64,000 nt of DNA, from assembly GCA_014871385.1 (NCBI GenBank), contig CM026423.1, positions 11,649,952 to 11,713,951 on the forward strand, written 5' to 3'. This stretch comes from Ceratodon purpureus (lineage: Eukaryota > Streptophyta > Bryopsida > Pseudoditrichales > Ditrichaceae). A model generated the notes under the pieces. That model was not told the DNA's origin and ran no database searches. It saw only the letters and a program-made list of their open reading frames with translations. Position 1 is the first letter of the stretch. Each line of letters starts with the position of its first letter. Of this stretch, positions 48,127-59,900 are shown piece after piece. The translations under genes and the position numbers were made by a program.

Positions 48127-49409
48127 AGGTTCGTTCGTAAGCTGGAGTAGTAGGGCTAGTGGGAGTTGGCAATTGGGGTTCAGTGAAGATGGAGCGGATG
48201 GGGAGCTCGCTGAAGCGGCGGAGGAAGTTCACGACGTTGTTAAGTTGGTCCACCGTCGTGCTGGTGATGTGCAGGAGTTTTTGACGCATCTGAAGACGAA
48301 AGTAGATGAGGTATGTCCTTAGTTTCTCCTGGAATTCATGGAATTAGGCTGTAGCAGAGAGGTGGTGTTGTACTGCGCCTGTTCTCTTCTCGTTTGGGGA
48401 AGATTGTGTGTACACACCCTTTGTTTTGTGTATCGATTGAAATGTCGACAATTTTCTTGGGGTGAGAATGTTTGTACTTCTTGAACCGATTAGGTCAGGC
48501 GTTGTTGCTTGTACATCGGTTGCTATGTGAGAATGTATGTGCATTCATTTGTCCTGTTATTCAAGGTTTTCGTTGGACGGGAGTTGAGGTGAGAAGGATC
48601 TGAAATTCGGTGTTGATGATAGAATTGCACTGTGAGCATTTTAAGGTCATTGTTCCACATGATTATGTGTTATCAAGTAGAGTTTTGAGTTGTCGATTGT
48701 GGGCGTTTGAATGTAGCTGGCGAAGGCACTCGAAAAGCTTCACAATGCAGAGACATTGTTGGAGCAATTTAGGGCAAGTTCTAGGGCCATGCAAGCGGAT
48801 CGGAATCTTCTGCGGATCGGGGAAAGAAAGAGTCCAGTAAGAGAGCTTCAGGTGCGTGGTTCCGTTTGTGAGAAACCCGAACTCCTCAACTTGTTCAATG
48901 TTTGTCGCTGAAAACTCTAGTGTTTCGTCACTTTTTATGACTACTTTGCTGCATGAAGAGGTTGCTAGGTGCCTTCTTGTCAGTTTCTTTTACAACTTAT
49001 CTAACATGATCTCTCTTGGTTAATGTGTGGCATTGTTTAATGTCAGGTGTAGAGGAAAACTCGAAAAAAGCCAAGGGAGCTGTGCAACGGGAATATGTGG
49101 ATTTGATCTCAATGATAAGGAGTCAAACCAAACCGACCAAGTTGGATGTGGCATTTCCAGTTTATGTTCCTAATCATCACAAACGCAAGCCTCGGAGTCT
49201 TGTGATGAGGCCAAGCATTGACCACCTATGCGCTACTAGGTAACCATGTGGAGTATGTTGCTATGTGGAGTTCTGTGGCGGCTGTCGTTCTCTTGCCAGT
49301 ACATGGATGTTTGTGGTTTTGTGAACTTCTGTATGATTGATATTTCGACTTCTTGATGCAGTGCATTGGATGGCGTTGTAAATTTCTGGCAAATAACTCA
49401 AGACAAAGC
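48127..49409 (+). pseudogene. Captured exons of an unidentified gene
   Basis: Four exon-like blocks. First, an open block from about 48127 to a donor at 48310 (reading ends ...EFLTHLKTKVDE). Then 48717-48851 (45 codons, LAKALEKLHNAETLLEQF..., helical, coiled-coil-like), 49048-49239 (...PTKLDVAFPVYVPNHHKRK...) and 49362-49409 (SALDGVVNFWQITQDKA). Blocks 3 and 4 join in frame across their intron; block 2 to block 3 does not join in the best frame. The first block has no in-frame ATG. I do not recognise the family. Missing start and phase breaks point to a fragment. Confidence 0.5.
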
Positions 49410-49630
49410 GTAAGTCAGCTCTTGATCTTCACAAATTTTTTGGAAGTTTTATTTTCTTATTTGAAATTGTTGATTTTCAGTAAAAAGATTTTGCTTGGAA
49501 ATATATTGTAAAATTACTTTAAGTTGTCCTTTCATGGCTTGTTTTGCGATAGTAGCGCGTTCTGGTTAATGTTCTCTTGAAGTGCATTCAACTCTTGTTT
49601 TAACCGGTTTTCTTTGGTATACTGGAACAG

Positions 49631-50189
49631 AATGCCGCGTACCTTATCTTGCGAGGTTTGAAGACTTTGGATCTTCGTGTTAGGCAGCAGAACAGGACTG
49701 CATCTCTGCTTGCATCAAAATTGGAAGCTCACGCGAAGGTATGTAATGTGTAATATTTCAGGATCTTGTACAAGTTTCATGTTTTTGTGACTGTTGCTCG
49801 ATGATTTTTCTGGATCTTCAGGGGCTTAATGATGTGCTTCACTCACAGGTGGCACGTGTACATTATCGTGGCCTGGAAAGTCATTCAGAGCATTACATTG
49901 CTAAGCGACAGATGAGTGGCTTTGGCGGTGTCATTAGTTTTGAGGTAAATTTCGTTCCTTTTTTTTTTCGTTCCAAGGATCTTGTTAGCCGTCTGTCTCT
50001 CGTGGCAATTCCTAGTTGTATCCTTTGATTGCTTGGATACGAAGTAACACATGTTAGTTTCCAAGTACAGATAGAAGGAGACGTTGAGACCACTTCAAGA
50101 TCTATTGACGGTCTCAGAATTCCTTACATTGCACCTTCTCTTGGTGGAGTCGAAAGCTTGGTTGAACAGCCAACCATCATATCTTACTG
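49631..50189 (+). pseudogene. Captured fragment of cystathionine gamma-synthase (3 exons)
   Basis: Exons 49631-49738 (NAAYLILRGLKTLDLRVRQQ...), 49849-49944 (VARVHYRGLESHSEHYIAKR...) and 50071-50189 (...IPYIAPSLGGVESLVEQPTI) are a continuous piece of the C-terminal half of cystathionine gamma-synthase. That is the PLP enzyme committing carbon to methionine synthesis. Splice sites and phases are intact. The N-terminal half, including the PLP lysine region, and the last exon (expected to begin near a D-L-P motif after SYW) are absent. The phase does not match the preceding fragment. Not a working gene. Confidence 0.8.
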
Positions 50190-51190
50190 GTACTTTTCTT
50201 ACTCTACTAAAATCACAGCTCTTTCATTACAACATTTTTGAGCACTGATAGCTCTTTCTAGAGAGTCAACCCTGTCTTCTTCACCGGATTTGCAAGCATT
50301 CTCTTGAACAGAACTAAGTATTTCGGGAACTTCTATTAAGTTTTGGGCTTCTATTTGACCCTCCAAGTTGTGTTGTTGCTACGTTCAATGGATCTCCATC
50401 ATACAGGATTGAATGTAGTAATTGTGAAGTTGATTACAGCCACTATACTGCAGTTGCAGCCAATGTCTTAAATGAATGTTGTAAAATTATCTCATCCGAG
50501 TCCTCTTTCCTGTCACAAATACAGCTATAAATATAGTTATCATAGTTTATGAAATGAAACATATAAACTATAATATATATAACTATAATATATATAATAT
50601 AAACAGGTCAAAACAGTACAAAACTTAAAGCAAGAAGCCTCATGTAGAACTATGCAGAATCCTTTCACTTGATTACACAATTAGCAGACAATCATCTGTA
50701 GACAACAACTAAATATCCTTAAGCCATGAAATTATCTCCTACCTTCCATAACCGTACAAGCATAGTGTGAAGCTTTATAACATGTTGTGTAGAAAAATAC
50801 AAATCATGTGCTCTCTGAAAAATCATATACAATCGGGACGAATTACTTATTAAGATTACGGAAAATTGTTGCAAGTTTAGCACAAAAAGATTTACAAGAT
50901 CTAGAAAAGATCTTCAAAATATGTATATTCTTGGAAAAATGTAAATTTATAAATGATCAATAATAAAAAACTTTAAAGCCAACAAAAGTTGATTTCATTA
51001 ATATGTTTCAAATATTTCATTGTGGCATGAATGGCTGGCAAGCAATTGGCAAGGTAAACTAAGTGACTATATTCGTTAGCGACGTTTTGCGAAGTTTAAT
51101 TTATCTACAGTTTATTTTTTATTTTTTTCACTCTCTTTTTTCTTAAACAAGAAGTATCTGTGCTCTGACAATTCATGCTCCGGGATGCAG
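50190..51190. other. Non-coding filler between captured fragments
   Basis: AT-rich, including TATATA-rich runs at about 50560-50610. No exon seen; the expected final exon of cystathionine gamma-synthase is not here. Confidence 0.45.
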
Positions 51191-52001
51191 GTGTGTGGTG
51201 CGGTATGGTTACAAAGACGTGCGCAAAGACGAGAATGACTTTGAGAATCAGTTGATAGCCAATCTCGCTGAGTTCATCCAAACTGAAGAAACCAGTTTCA
51301 ACGACGAACGGTCATCGTACGAAGGGCATTTGACCGTCATGGGGACTACGCCTGAGTTGTTTCAGAGGGATTTTTCTTCTAGAATGGACGAAGAAGAGAG
51401 CATTAGATCCATGGCCATGTCGAATGGTGGAGAGAGCTTGCAGGTAAACTGCTGTCAACTCTGCATTCGTATGAAAAAAAATAGCTTGGTCCTTGGATGA
51501 GTAATCAAATTCGAATGCACATTCCACACATTCTTTCCCTTGTAACTTTAAAATAAAACTCTGAGCATCACCTGTGTAGAATCATTTGGCAACCAACCGC
51601 TTTGGACATGCCACAATAAATCTTGACTAGCTGATCAACTTCTGGAAATTTTGAATCCAAGATTGTTGCAATCAGCACATATAACGAAGCTCATCTGCAC
51701 TTGACATTTCCTGAAGGCCCACTGAATCTTTTTACAAAGTTATGTTGATTTATTTGTGTTATTTTCTTATAATCGAGTTCTGATTTTGCAGTCTATGGAG
51801 TGGTTAAGTACATCATCACCTGCTCCAGTCCCCAGGAGACGAGTGCACTTTGACATTCCTTCTAGTGACACTGACGACGATGGAAGGGATCTTTCGGATG
51901 TTCGAAGGGAGCTCACAGTGCTTTCCAAAGCAAAGGAAGCCGGTCATGCATACATGCTGAGTCACTCGTACGTCAGGGCTAGAAAGTCTTCGTATAGCTA
52001 G
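51191..52001 (+). pseudogene. Captured C-terminal fragment of a KUP/HAK potassium transporter
   Basis: Exons 51191-51443 (CVVRYGYKDVRKDENDFENQ...) and 51792-52001 (...VRRELTVLSKAKEAGHAYML...) match the cytosolic tail of KUP/HAK/KT potassium transporters. The membrane domain is missing. The reading stops with TAG at 51999-52001 soon after HSYVRARKSS, where family members continue for some tens of residues to a conserved end, so the fragment is cut at both sides. Splice borders are intact. Confidence 0.75.
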
Positions 52002-52084
52002 AAAGTAAATCAATTTTTATGCAACGTTTTGACATCACGGATCCATGTTTTGCCGTGGAAATGAACGTTGAACCATTTTTGCAG

Positions 52085-52224
52085 CTCTAGTGCCTTCGAG
52101 TCCTCCTGACCTACCCTTGATTATTCCAACAGCCCTGAGTAGCCGCGATGTTGTCGTGGAATTCCTTGCCCCAAATGTCACAGTAGAATGTGTTCCTAGA
52201 GACATGCAGCATTCTGGGGGTTGA
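52085..52224 (+). pseudogene. Captured terminal exon of unknown origin
   Basis: Follows a TTTTTGCAG acceptor and is open for 45 codons to TGA 52222-52224 (reads VPSSPDLPLIIPTALSSRDV...). Protein-like, but I do not know the family. It may be the 3' end of the same gene as 48127-49409. Confidence 0.35.
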
Positions 52225-52355
52225 AATACATAAATGTTTCTTATCTTCATACCACAAAATGCAGTAATTGTAATCATCATAGGTTGAATTGAACACTCTT
52301 GCTTGAGCAAGCATTTGCAACCTTTAGCTTAGCCTTACCTATATTTTCCCTGTAG

Positions 52356-52470
52356 CATGACAAATTGTAACATGTATGACAAATTGTAACATGTATGATC
52401 AGTTGATAACCTTTATTTTGTTAGTTGATTAAATGTAGATAACCTTTATTTTGTTAGTTGATTAAATGTA
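52356..52470. repeat. Two short tandem duplications
   Basis: A 19-bp unit duplicated at about 52357-52395 and a 33-bp unit duplicated at about 52405-52470. Both near perfect. Confidence 0.75.
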
Positions 52471-53214
52471 GCAGAGATTGTTTTGATGGCCTTATTGAGT
52501 TTTGAGCATCAGAACTCGGAAGTCTAAAGATGTAGCATATGTAATTAGTAAGTTTTATTTAAAATCATTACAATTTCCTGTGTTGAGCAAATTTTTTTAA
52601 GTAGTTTTTAGACTCTTGGAATTAAAGAGGTCATAAAGTAAATTGTAATTTATAACATCTTTTATGAGTTTGCAATCTGAGGAAATAAGAAAAGTATCTA
52701 AAGTAACAAGAAGATATATATTTGGATGAATGAATTGAAAAGTAAGTGGACCTTTTATATTCAGATGGTACAATGCAATTTTATTGCACTTTTCTACATA
52801 AAAAATGCATCCAAATGGTATATATACATTATATGTTTATGGAATATATCGCCATGGAAGACAACACAATACAATGCTTATTAAAGTTTAGAATATACAG
52901 AAATTAGGCAACCTTTACATTAAGTCTCTTCGACCTAAGTGTTTTTTTTGGAATGAAGTAGAAGTGATTTAGATTGGAATTTATGTGGATTTCACATTTT
53001 CATTGATCAAAATTCTCGTAGCCAATAAATGATTAGAAATTTGTAGGAGAAAAGATCTTGCTTATGATTCTCGTTGGAGGTGCTCATTAGTCCGGGAGGA
53101 CACAAGAGACAAATAAAAGTAGTATAACTGGTGCTTAGATTCATTGGCCCAACCACTAAATCTAAGTACCTCTTTTGCTACTTTTATACGGTGGTCATTA
53201 TATTACCTCTTTTG

Positions 53215-53345
53215 CTACTTTTCGTACTATATACAACATACAATATTATATTATACTATACTATACTACACTATACATACTACACATATATATACCAAAT
53301 TATATTATACTATATTATATATATACTACACTATATACTATATTA
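53215..53345. repeat. AT-rich low-complexity tract (TATAC/TATAT)
   Basis: Irregular runs of TAC, TAT and ATA words. Open frames over it are a composition effect. Confidence 0.7.
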
Positions 53346-53447
53346 CGAAGAAAAATTTCTACACTTGAAAATTCAATGGTAGAGACTTCCAAATCTATCA
53401 TAAGATATCAATCGTCACTGGTAATGCGAAGAGTAGCGAAGCCCTAG

Positions 53448-53483
53448 TGGTTAATTGAATGCATTGTGAACTCCGTCCAAAAA
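53448..53483. repeat. 36-bp right flank matching the empty site at 47544-47579
   Basis: Identical to 47544-47579. Marks the right border of the gene-capturing insertion. Confidence 0.85.
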
Positions 53484-54387
53484 GTAGATGAAAATGGTGT
53501 ACATCTTCCAACTTCATTTAGCCTTTAATAAAAAATATGGGGTGTTTTGAAATAAAAGTAATTTAGGATGATAAGGAACTATCTTGAAGCATGAGTAATT
53601 TATTTCACAACTTTGTATGCCAAATTCTTGGTTTGTTTCTTGATAGTGTTATAACAATATTTTTTAAGATGATTGATGATAATTTTAGATGCATTTATCA
53701 TATATATAAAAGTATTGGAATAAATATTGGAATTAAAATAAATATTGTTTAGCATATATGTGTATAGAAGTAGTAAATTGTTCTTTACATTTCTTATCAA
53801 ACATCAAACCTTTCATGTTTCCAACTTCAATTGATTTTTAAATATTGGTTGAAATTAATTTTGCAATAACTTTTTGAATAGCCATCTATATAACCTTTCA
53901 AACAACCTTTCAAGTTTCCAACTCTAACTTCAATCTCTTCTTTCTTTTCACGACCATATAGACCCAATAATATCAAAGGACATGACAACAACGACAATGA
54001 CGATTATGATTTTTCTTCAATATTTTTCTGGATTAAAACTCTCTCCGAGTTCCTCGGCAACGAAATTAATTTTGGTCCAAAACTATCAATTATTAAAATT
54101 TATAAATAGAATGTTTGCTTCGGGGTGACACATATAATACTTTCGACTCGTACTGTAGACAATGGCTCGGAGAGAGTGAACCATGTATTTATGAGTTGCT
54201 CCGCACCAAACTCACGCTAGTAGGATGTCGGGAAGTCCTACGAGAAAATGACAGTTGGAAATAACACAGACTTAGGCAAATTCAGTGAAGACCATGATAA
54301 AATATAGGAGCAAAAATAATTGATGATAGAAAACAAGTGTAGCGCAGGAATTTTGGTAAAGACTTAAAGGGAATCGGGGAAGCTTAC
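53484..54387. other. AT-rich intergenic DNA
   Basis: No gene supported. A stretch near 53950-53980 resembles the 47436-47465 sequence in diverged form. Confidence 0.4.
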
Positions 54388-55041
54388 TAGTCTTGCTGCG
54401 AGCCCAGGCCAGAGATGAGTTGCCCGCAATGTCTTCTTGAAGACTGGGCCATCATAATGTCTTCGCAGCGGTCCTTCTTCTCCTGCAACTACAGGCTTCT
54501 GAGGGCTCTCAAGATGGTGCACAATCACCACCAAGCATTTGTCGTCCACCACTTCAAAAACAAGAAGACTACCGAACTTCACTTCTTGATGCACAATGAA
54601 GATCGACCAGCCATGGCCAACACTGGTGGCTATGCGTTTACCATCACCTTCTTCAAGAATCTGAAACTGGACGAGCCACTAGTTCATATCCAAAATGGAC
54701 GTGACCATGGCGCAATCCTCACACCCAGGCCACCCGGTCTTCTTGGTGAATGCGGGTTGGATTTCTTGCACGAAATTGAAATAATTTAGTTACGAGGTGT
54801 TACAAGCTCCCTAGCGGTACTTTCGGCAAACATGCAACGAGGTGCTATAGTGCCTCGGCAATATGACAATGTCTCAAGGATTCGGGAGCTGAACTATGGA
54901 AAATTCAGAAGCGGCACTAACAAAAACAGAGAGTAAGCAATGAGACAAAGTGTGACCAAACAACAAGAGATAGCCAAAGCGGAAAGAGATTCAAGCACGA
55001 GGCCATAGAGCATGTTGCTCAAAATTTTAATAATAGTAGTA

Positions 55042-56729
55042 CACTGTAAGAATCCCACATTTTAGGTGACATCCCGAATCATGTCTAAAAAAACAAGTGG
55101 ACGTTGTAAAGGATGTTGTGCAGACATGAGAACATCTAAGACGCAGCAAAAACAAATGCAGACATCCGAAAAAACATGCAGACATCTCCGTAGCACGTGC
55201 GTCTCCGGGTGATTTTGAGGGGCAGTGAAGTATGCAACGTGGACGCCACGTCAACGACACATCAGCAAAGTTTTTTCCGGGCAGTGCCACATGGGAGGAG
55301 GATGTCATCGCTGCCATGGTGACGTAGCGGACCACGTGGACCCGCCATTTTCTAACGTGGCGGCGCGAAATTCTGACGTGTCAGCCGCAAAGGAGTGACG
55401 TGGTTTGCCACGTAAGCATAGTTTCCGGTGATTTTTGAGTTAGAATTGCGTTACCGTAGACGTCATCGAGGACATCACCGTGGTTTTTGAGACGTCTATG
55501 TGGTGACAACGTGATGTCCGCGTCGATGTCTGTGCGGACGTGAACTGTATCCGACATTTGTTATAGTGGACATCCCCATGCTGTAGAATTTGCCATGCTT
55601 GACATGGCCATGTCAATGTGTACGTGATGTGTGGAAGGGTATTTTTGCAAAGATGAATGTGTTTTTGTAGACATGAAGGTGTTTTGCAGACATGAGGGTA
55701 TTTTTTTTAGACATGCGAGTGTTTTTGCAGACATGAAGGTGTCTTTGCAGCACCAAAGGTGTTTCGATAGCCATGATGGTGGCATTTGATCACAAGAAAA
55801 CTAAGGAAAGAAGATCACATGAAGAAAGGAACAAGGGAGGAAAGGAGACAAGAAGAAGATGGAGAACAAGAATGAAGTTAGGAGACCCCCCCCCCGGATT
55901 TTTTTGAAGTACCTTTCAGTTTTTAGGTCGCCATCTCTCCATTCTAGCTTGGATTGAGGCGTGCCTTAGCTTTTTGGAAAGCTAAGTTGATTGTGCATCT
56001 ACCCTCAAAATCTCAAAAGCATAGGATCAAAATCCTCGGACTGATTGCTAAAAATCCGAGACCCTTCCTCCAGCCGCACTCCTTTGACAACCCCAACTTT
56101 GTGAGGCAATATCTCACTACCTATAACTCGGAATTGGACGTGCTAACTACCATTGGAAAGCCCTACAAGAGATCTACAACTTTTGTGAATCTCACTCTAC
56201 TTGGAGAAGATACAAGGGACTGATAGGGAAAACAGATGTCTGTGTCGACATCTTTCGAGACATGCGGACATCTCCAAAAAAGAAAGAGAGAAGAACTTTG
56301 ATATTGTAAATTTCATTTATAAAGAAAAAATAAAAAAAAGGTTCTTCAATCCCTCTTGGCCTTTTTTTGCTCCCTTTGCTGACCCTGCCCTTCTTGTGGT
56401 TTTTTTCACTGTGGGCAGAAAGTTACCTTGCAGCCCCGTAACTTCGCGCCCATTTTACCGTCCGTCAAAACGAGGTCGTTGTTGACATGGCAATCACGTG
56501 TCTACAAGGATGTCCTCTGCCATGTCCCCATAGACGCGGACGTTTTTCCAAACGTCTTTGCGTTTTTAGGATAGCGCGCTCGTGTTTGGTGACGATAAGC
56601 CCAGTTTATCTCAAAAAACAAGTTAACGTCTTCACGTTCCCCAAGACATGAATGACTAACACAGAGACATGAAAAAAACACGACTATGTTTTTGGAGAAC
56701 GTCACCTAAAACGCGGGATTCTTATAGTG
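55042..56729. mobile_element. Non-autonomous CACTA (En/Spm-like) element
   Basis: The left end CACTGTAAGAATCCCACATT and the right end (reverse complement CACTATAAGAATCCCGCGTT) are terminal inverted repeats, both followed by TTAGGTGAC or a near copy. A 3-bp target duplication GTA flanks it (55039-55041 and 56730-56732), as expected for the CACTA superfamily. Sub-terminal copies of GACAT/AGACATC words are plentiful. There is a GC-rich core (about 55200-55560), a tract of GACATGAAGGTGT-like repeats (about 55620-55780) and a C9 run near 55888. No transposase, so it is mobilised in trans. Confidence 0.8.
55620..55780. repeat. Short tandem-like repeats inside the CACTA element
   Basis: About five copies of a 25-35-bp unit built on TTTTTGCAGACATGAAGGTG, diverged. 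Confidence 0.65.
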
Positions 56730-56949
56730 GTAAGATCAAGAAGTGAAAGGGAGCACATACCAGGCGGGAACGCTGCGACTTGGTCAAGATGTTGACGATG
56801 AAGTACAAGGCACGGACGTCCTCGAGTTCTTCTTCCACCAATTTCTCTATCGCCTCCATAATTGAGAACAAGCAATGAGTACCGGAAGGCAACCGCATTA
56901 GAGACAACTAGAGTGGACCTAGGGTGGAACTGGGATCTCTTGTCTACAA

Positions 56950-56972
56950 GGTGTCTATTTATATGAGTTTGT
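56950..56972 (-). promoter_or_regulatory. TATA box of the B3-like gene
   Basis: Minus strand reads CTCATATAAATAGACACC about 95-105 bp before the ATG at 56859, a near-ideal plant TATA box. Confidence 0.6.
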
Positions 56973-59900
56973 ATTGGTCCTTCGGTGCCTCAGTGATTGC
57001 CCATAATAACCAAATCAGAGCTCGAAGTACAATTCAAAAATTCAGCAATTAATACGTAATGGTGCAGTCGCCGCCAATTTATTAATTCACACATTTAATG
57101 AGCCCCAACCTTGAATGTCATATACATCAAAGCGCTGACCCTATCAAATTCGTAATGATGCATAACATAAAAAATCAGTCTATGTGTCCATGCACCTCCT
57201 ACGGCCATTGCCCAACTGGTACCAGTAATTCAGAGATTTAGGTTCAATTTCTCACCTTGTCACCGATTCAGGAGCCTCCACGTCACTCCGTCTATGGGTT
57301 CATGGCTCCTTCCACAAACTTTAGGTGAAGTTACAAACGTGCAGGGTCTTGGCAACATCAAATTGGCAGTGAAGTCGTAACCTGCAGGAACACTGTGTAT
57401 CGTTGTGTATACCTCCATAGTCACTAGTAGAAATTCATGACAAAATCAACAACAAATCAACTGATTCCTATTGTTTCAGGCACTACAATGATCGATTTCT
57501 TTAATTTTTTATTTTTATTTTTGTAAAAATCAACATGTATTTTGTTGATTTGAATAGTGTGATGACCAAATCAACAAAATTTCAGCAAAGTTGGAATTTT
57601 TTTGGAATTTTTTGAATTTTTTTAGTCTTTTGGAATCTTTCTAGAATCTTTTGGAAACTTTATGGAATCTTTTGGAATCTTTTTTGGATATTCTGAAATC
57701 TGTTGGAATCTTTTTGGGATACTATGGAATCTCGTGGAATATATGGAATCTTTGCAATTTAACAGACTAAACAAAGAGGAGCTTTAACAGACGAAAAAAA
57801 TGATTCATGTTTAAATTTATTTTTATTTTTCTCTAAAAGTTTAGTGAATTGGAAACCACATCCAATTTAGAGAACCCTTGTTTGAATTCATAGATAAGCC
57901 TTCAATATGCCAACCATGAATCACAATAAGCCTTCCAAGATGTCTTCATTCTTAGTGTTAGAAAACTTACAATATCGGAAACTAATGGTGTTCCTAATAG
58001 GTAATTAGTGGCATTTCTCTATATTATCATGAAATATGTGATTTTAGCCAATCATATCAATTTCCAACTACTAATAATAGAAAGTGTATTTTCTATTGAT
58101 TTTCAAAGTTTTAGTCTCTTAATTAAATTGTGAAATAATTGGTTTCTATTTTAAAAAAATTAACCAAATTAATATAATTTAAGCATTAAGGTCTTTATAC
58201 TATCTTTTAAGGCAAAATTTTATAAGTGTCATGGAATGCATATTTTACAACACATCTAAGTTTTTCTCCAAACCCCTTGGGCCTTTAGGGGTTAGGGGTT
58301 AACTTATTCATTCACAATTTTTTTAAAGAAAAAAAAAAAAAAAACTTAGAAGACTTTGGCGGCAATTTTGTCATAGTAAAACAATTTTTTTCAAAAAGCT
58401 TATAGACTAAGAAATGCCGTCACAATTCTAGTTCAGCACTTTTCAAAATACATATTTCTTCCAACCCTAAAATGAACAATACACAGTTTCAAGGCCATTT
58501 TAGGCCTCAACATCTTCAAAGGGTTAACCTCTAAAATTCCTTGACTGTAATCTCACAAAAAACCATGAAAAACGCAGCATTTGGAAGTTGGAGAAGAAAT
58601 AAAATGTTTTTTTAGTTTTTTCATCATTTAACCGTAAGATCTAATACCCAACTTGGTTTTTCATGTGAGCACAAAAATTGAGAGCAAGATGACCATTAGA
58701 TTCTTAGATTATAAGGATCAAAGTTACAAAAGAAGATTTTTTGGAGTTCAATCTGGTGACAACTTTGAACTTTAGAAATTAATATCTTTTTTTTGAATGG
58801 TTCGGAAATTGATTGAATGGCAAGGCCATGTTAACAATTGAGTTAAATCTTCAAATATGAAATCTTGTAAGAAAAAGACTCATATTAATTTTTTCATAAA
58901 ACAATTACTAGAAGTAGGTACAGAATGGAAGGAAATATAAAATCATTTATAAGCTTGACATGGAATTGTAAAATGTCAATCTTAACGAAGAGAATGTTTT
59001 ACTCAGAAGTCTTCACCTAGTGCTTTTTATTTCATTAAAAAATATTGAAAATTGAGTTTAGAAATGAGCTTCAAAGTTTTTTTTATCCAAACTGCCCAAG
59101 AAACATATCTCCTCATAACTTTTATCCCATTGCTTAGAATGGGAAGATTTAAAGCTTCAATTGTAGATAAAGATCAACCAATCATGAATCAAACAAAAAA
59201 AAAAAAAAAAATCCAAAAAAAAGTAAAAAAATATTAAATTCTTGTTGCCCGATCTCGCTTCAAAAACTTCAAATGCTTATAACTTTTGCAATACTTATGG
59301 GAATGACATGAAACGAAGTACTACATGTAGAGTGTGATTTTTGGAAACTAGACTAAAATTTTCATTGAAAGTTTTAAAAATATGAGGTCCCCGGAGGCTA
59401 TCCAAGACCAGAATATGGTCGCGAAGAATTTTAGGGGTTAATACAAATTACTCACAAATTGTAAGTACCTGAATAATGCCAATGTCAATGGGTGTGAGAA
59501 CGTAATGATCTACCGCAATTTACAATCATAATGTGAATCACATGTCTGAATTGCATCAGTGCCAGGTGGAAGAAAGGAAATGAATACTAGTGTGAAACAA
59601 ACCAAGTTCACTGTCATCAGGGCCCATCCTTGGCACCTAAAATGCAATTGGTACTATTGTTGACAATAAAATGGAATTCTACGGATAATTTTATTGCCCA
59701 GTGTAAGGTACAAGTACCTGTAACGGATAACTTAAGCATTTCAGCATAGCTTCTCTTCTGTTATGAAGAAGGAGTTATTTTTCGTTCGTAGAAACATAAG
59801 GTTCATGAAGAATGAGAATTTTTTCAGAATTAATTGAGTAAAATTCAAAATTACTACAATTTTTTTGTGGAAAAGTTGTTTAGAGCCCATAACAAAGATA

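Larger units (their letters stand above)
47672..53447 (+). mobile_element. 5.8-kb gene-capturing insertion (Helitron-like or Pack-type)
   Basis: Borders come from comparison with the empty site next door. The insert begins TCCAGTGAGG and ends GCCCTAG, with a T on each side where the empty site has a single T. TC at the start and CTAG at the end fit Helitron ends (TC...CTRR), but the insertion falls one base off the usual A/T site and I see no hairpin before CTAG. Inside, all on the plus strand, are exon pieces of at least three genes (48127-49409, 49631-50189, 51191-52001) and a fourth terminal-exon-like piece (52085-52224), each with intact splice borders. No transposase or Rep/helicase is present, so it is non-autonomous. 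Confidence 0.65.
54388..56859 (-). pseudogene. B3-domain-like gene with in-frame stop and CACTA in intron 1
   Basis: Exon 1 (56761-56859, 33 codons) begins MEAIEKLVEEELEDVRALYF and ends at a GTATGT donor. A TATA box lies upstream. The second open segment, 54388-54786, reads ...QILEEGDGKRIATSVGHGWS then VHQEVKFGSLLVFEVVDD. This has the GW...F...GD-like pattern of plant B3 DNA-binding domains, and it ends at a GTAAGC donor. The frame is broken by TAG at 54679-54681 in the first part of the domain. The intron between these exons holds a 1688-bp CACTA element; without it the intron would be about 285 bp. The acceptor of exon 2 and the later exons were not located. Likely a decayed or alternatively spliced gene. 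Confidence 0.4.

Noticed and set aside
49631..52001. Functional cystathionine gamma-synthase or potassium transporter gene
   Set aside because: Only partial exons of each are present, with missing catalytic or membrane regions and incompatible phases.
53131..53447. Overlapping Tyr/Ile-rich ORFs
   Set aside because: Produced by the TATAC/TATAT low-complexity tract.
54415..54789. 124-aa plus-strand ORF
   Set aside because: Opposite strand of the B3-like exon, which has splice sites, a TATA box and a domain-like pattern in its favour.
58285..58310. Interstitial telomere repeat
   Set aside because: Only one or two imperfect TTTAGGG-like words, too short to be meaningful.
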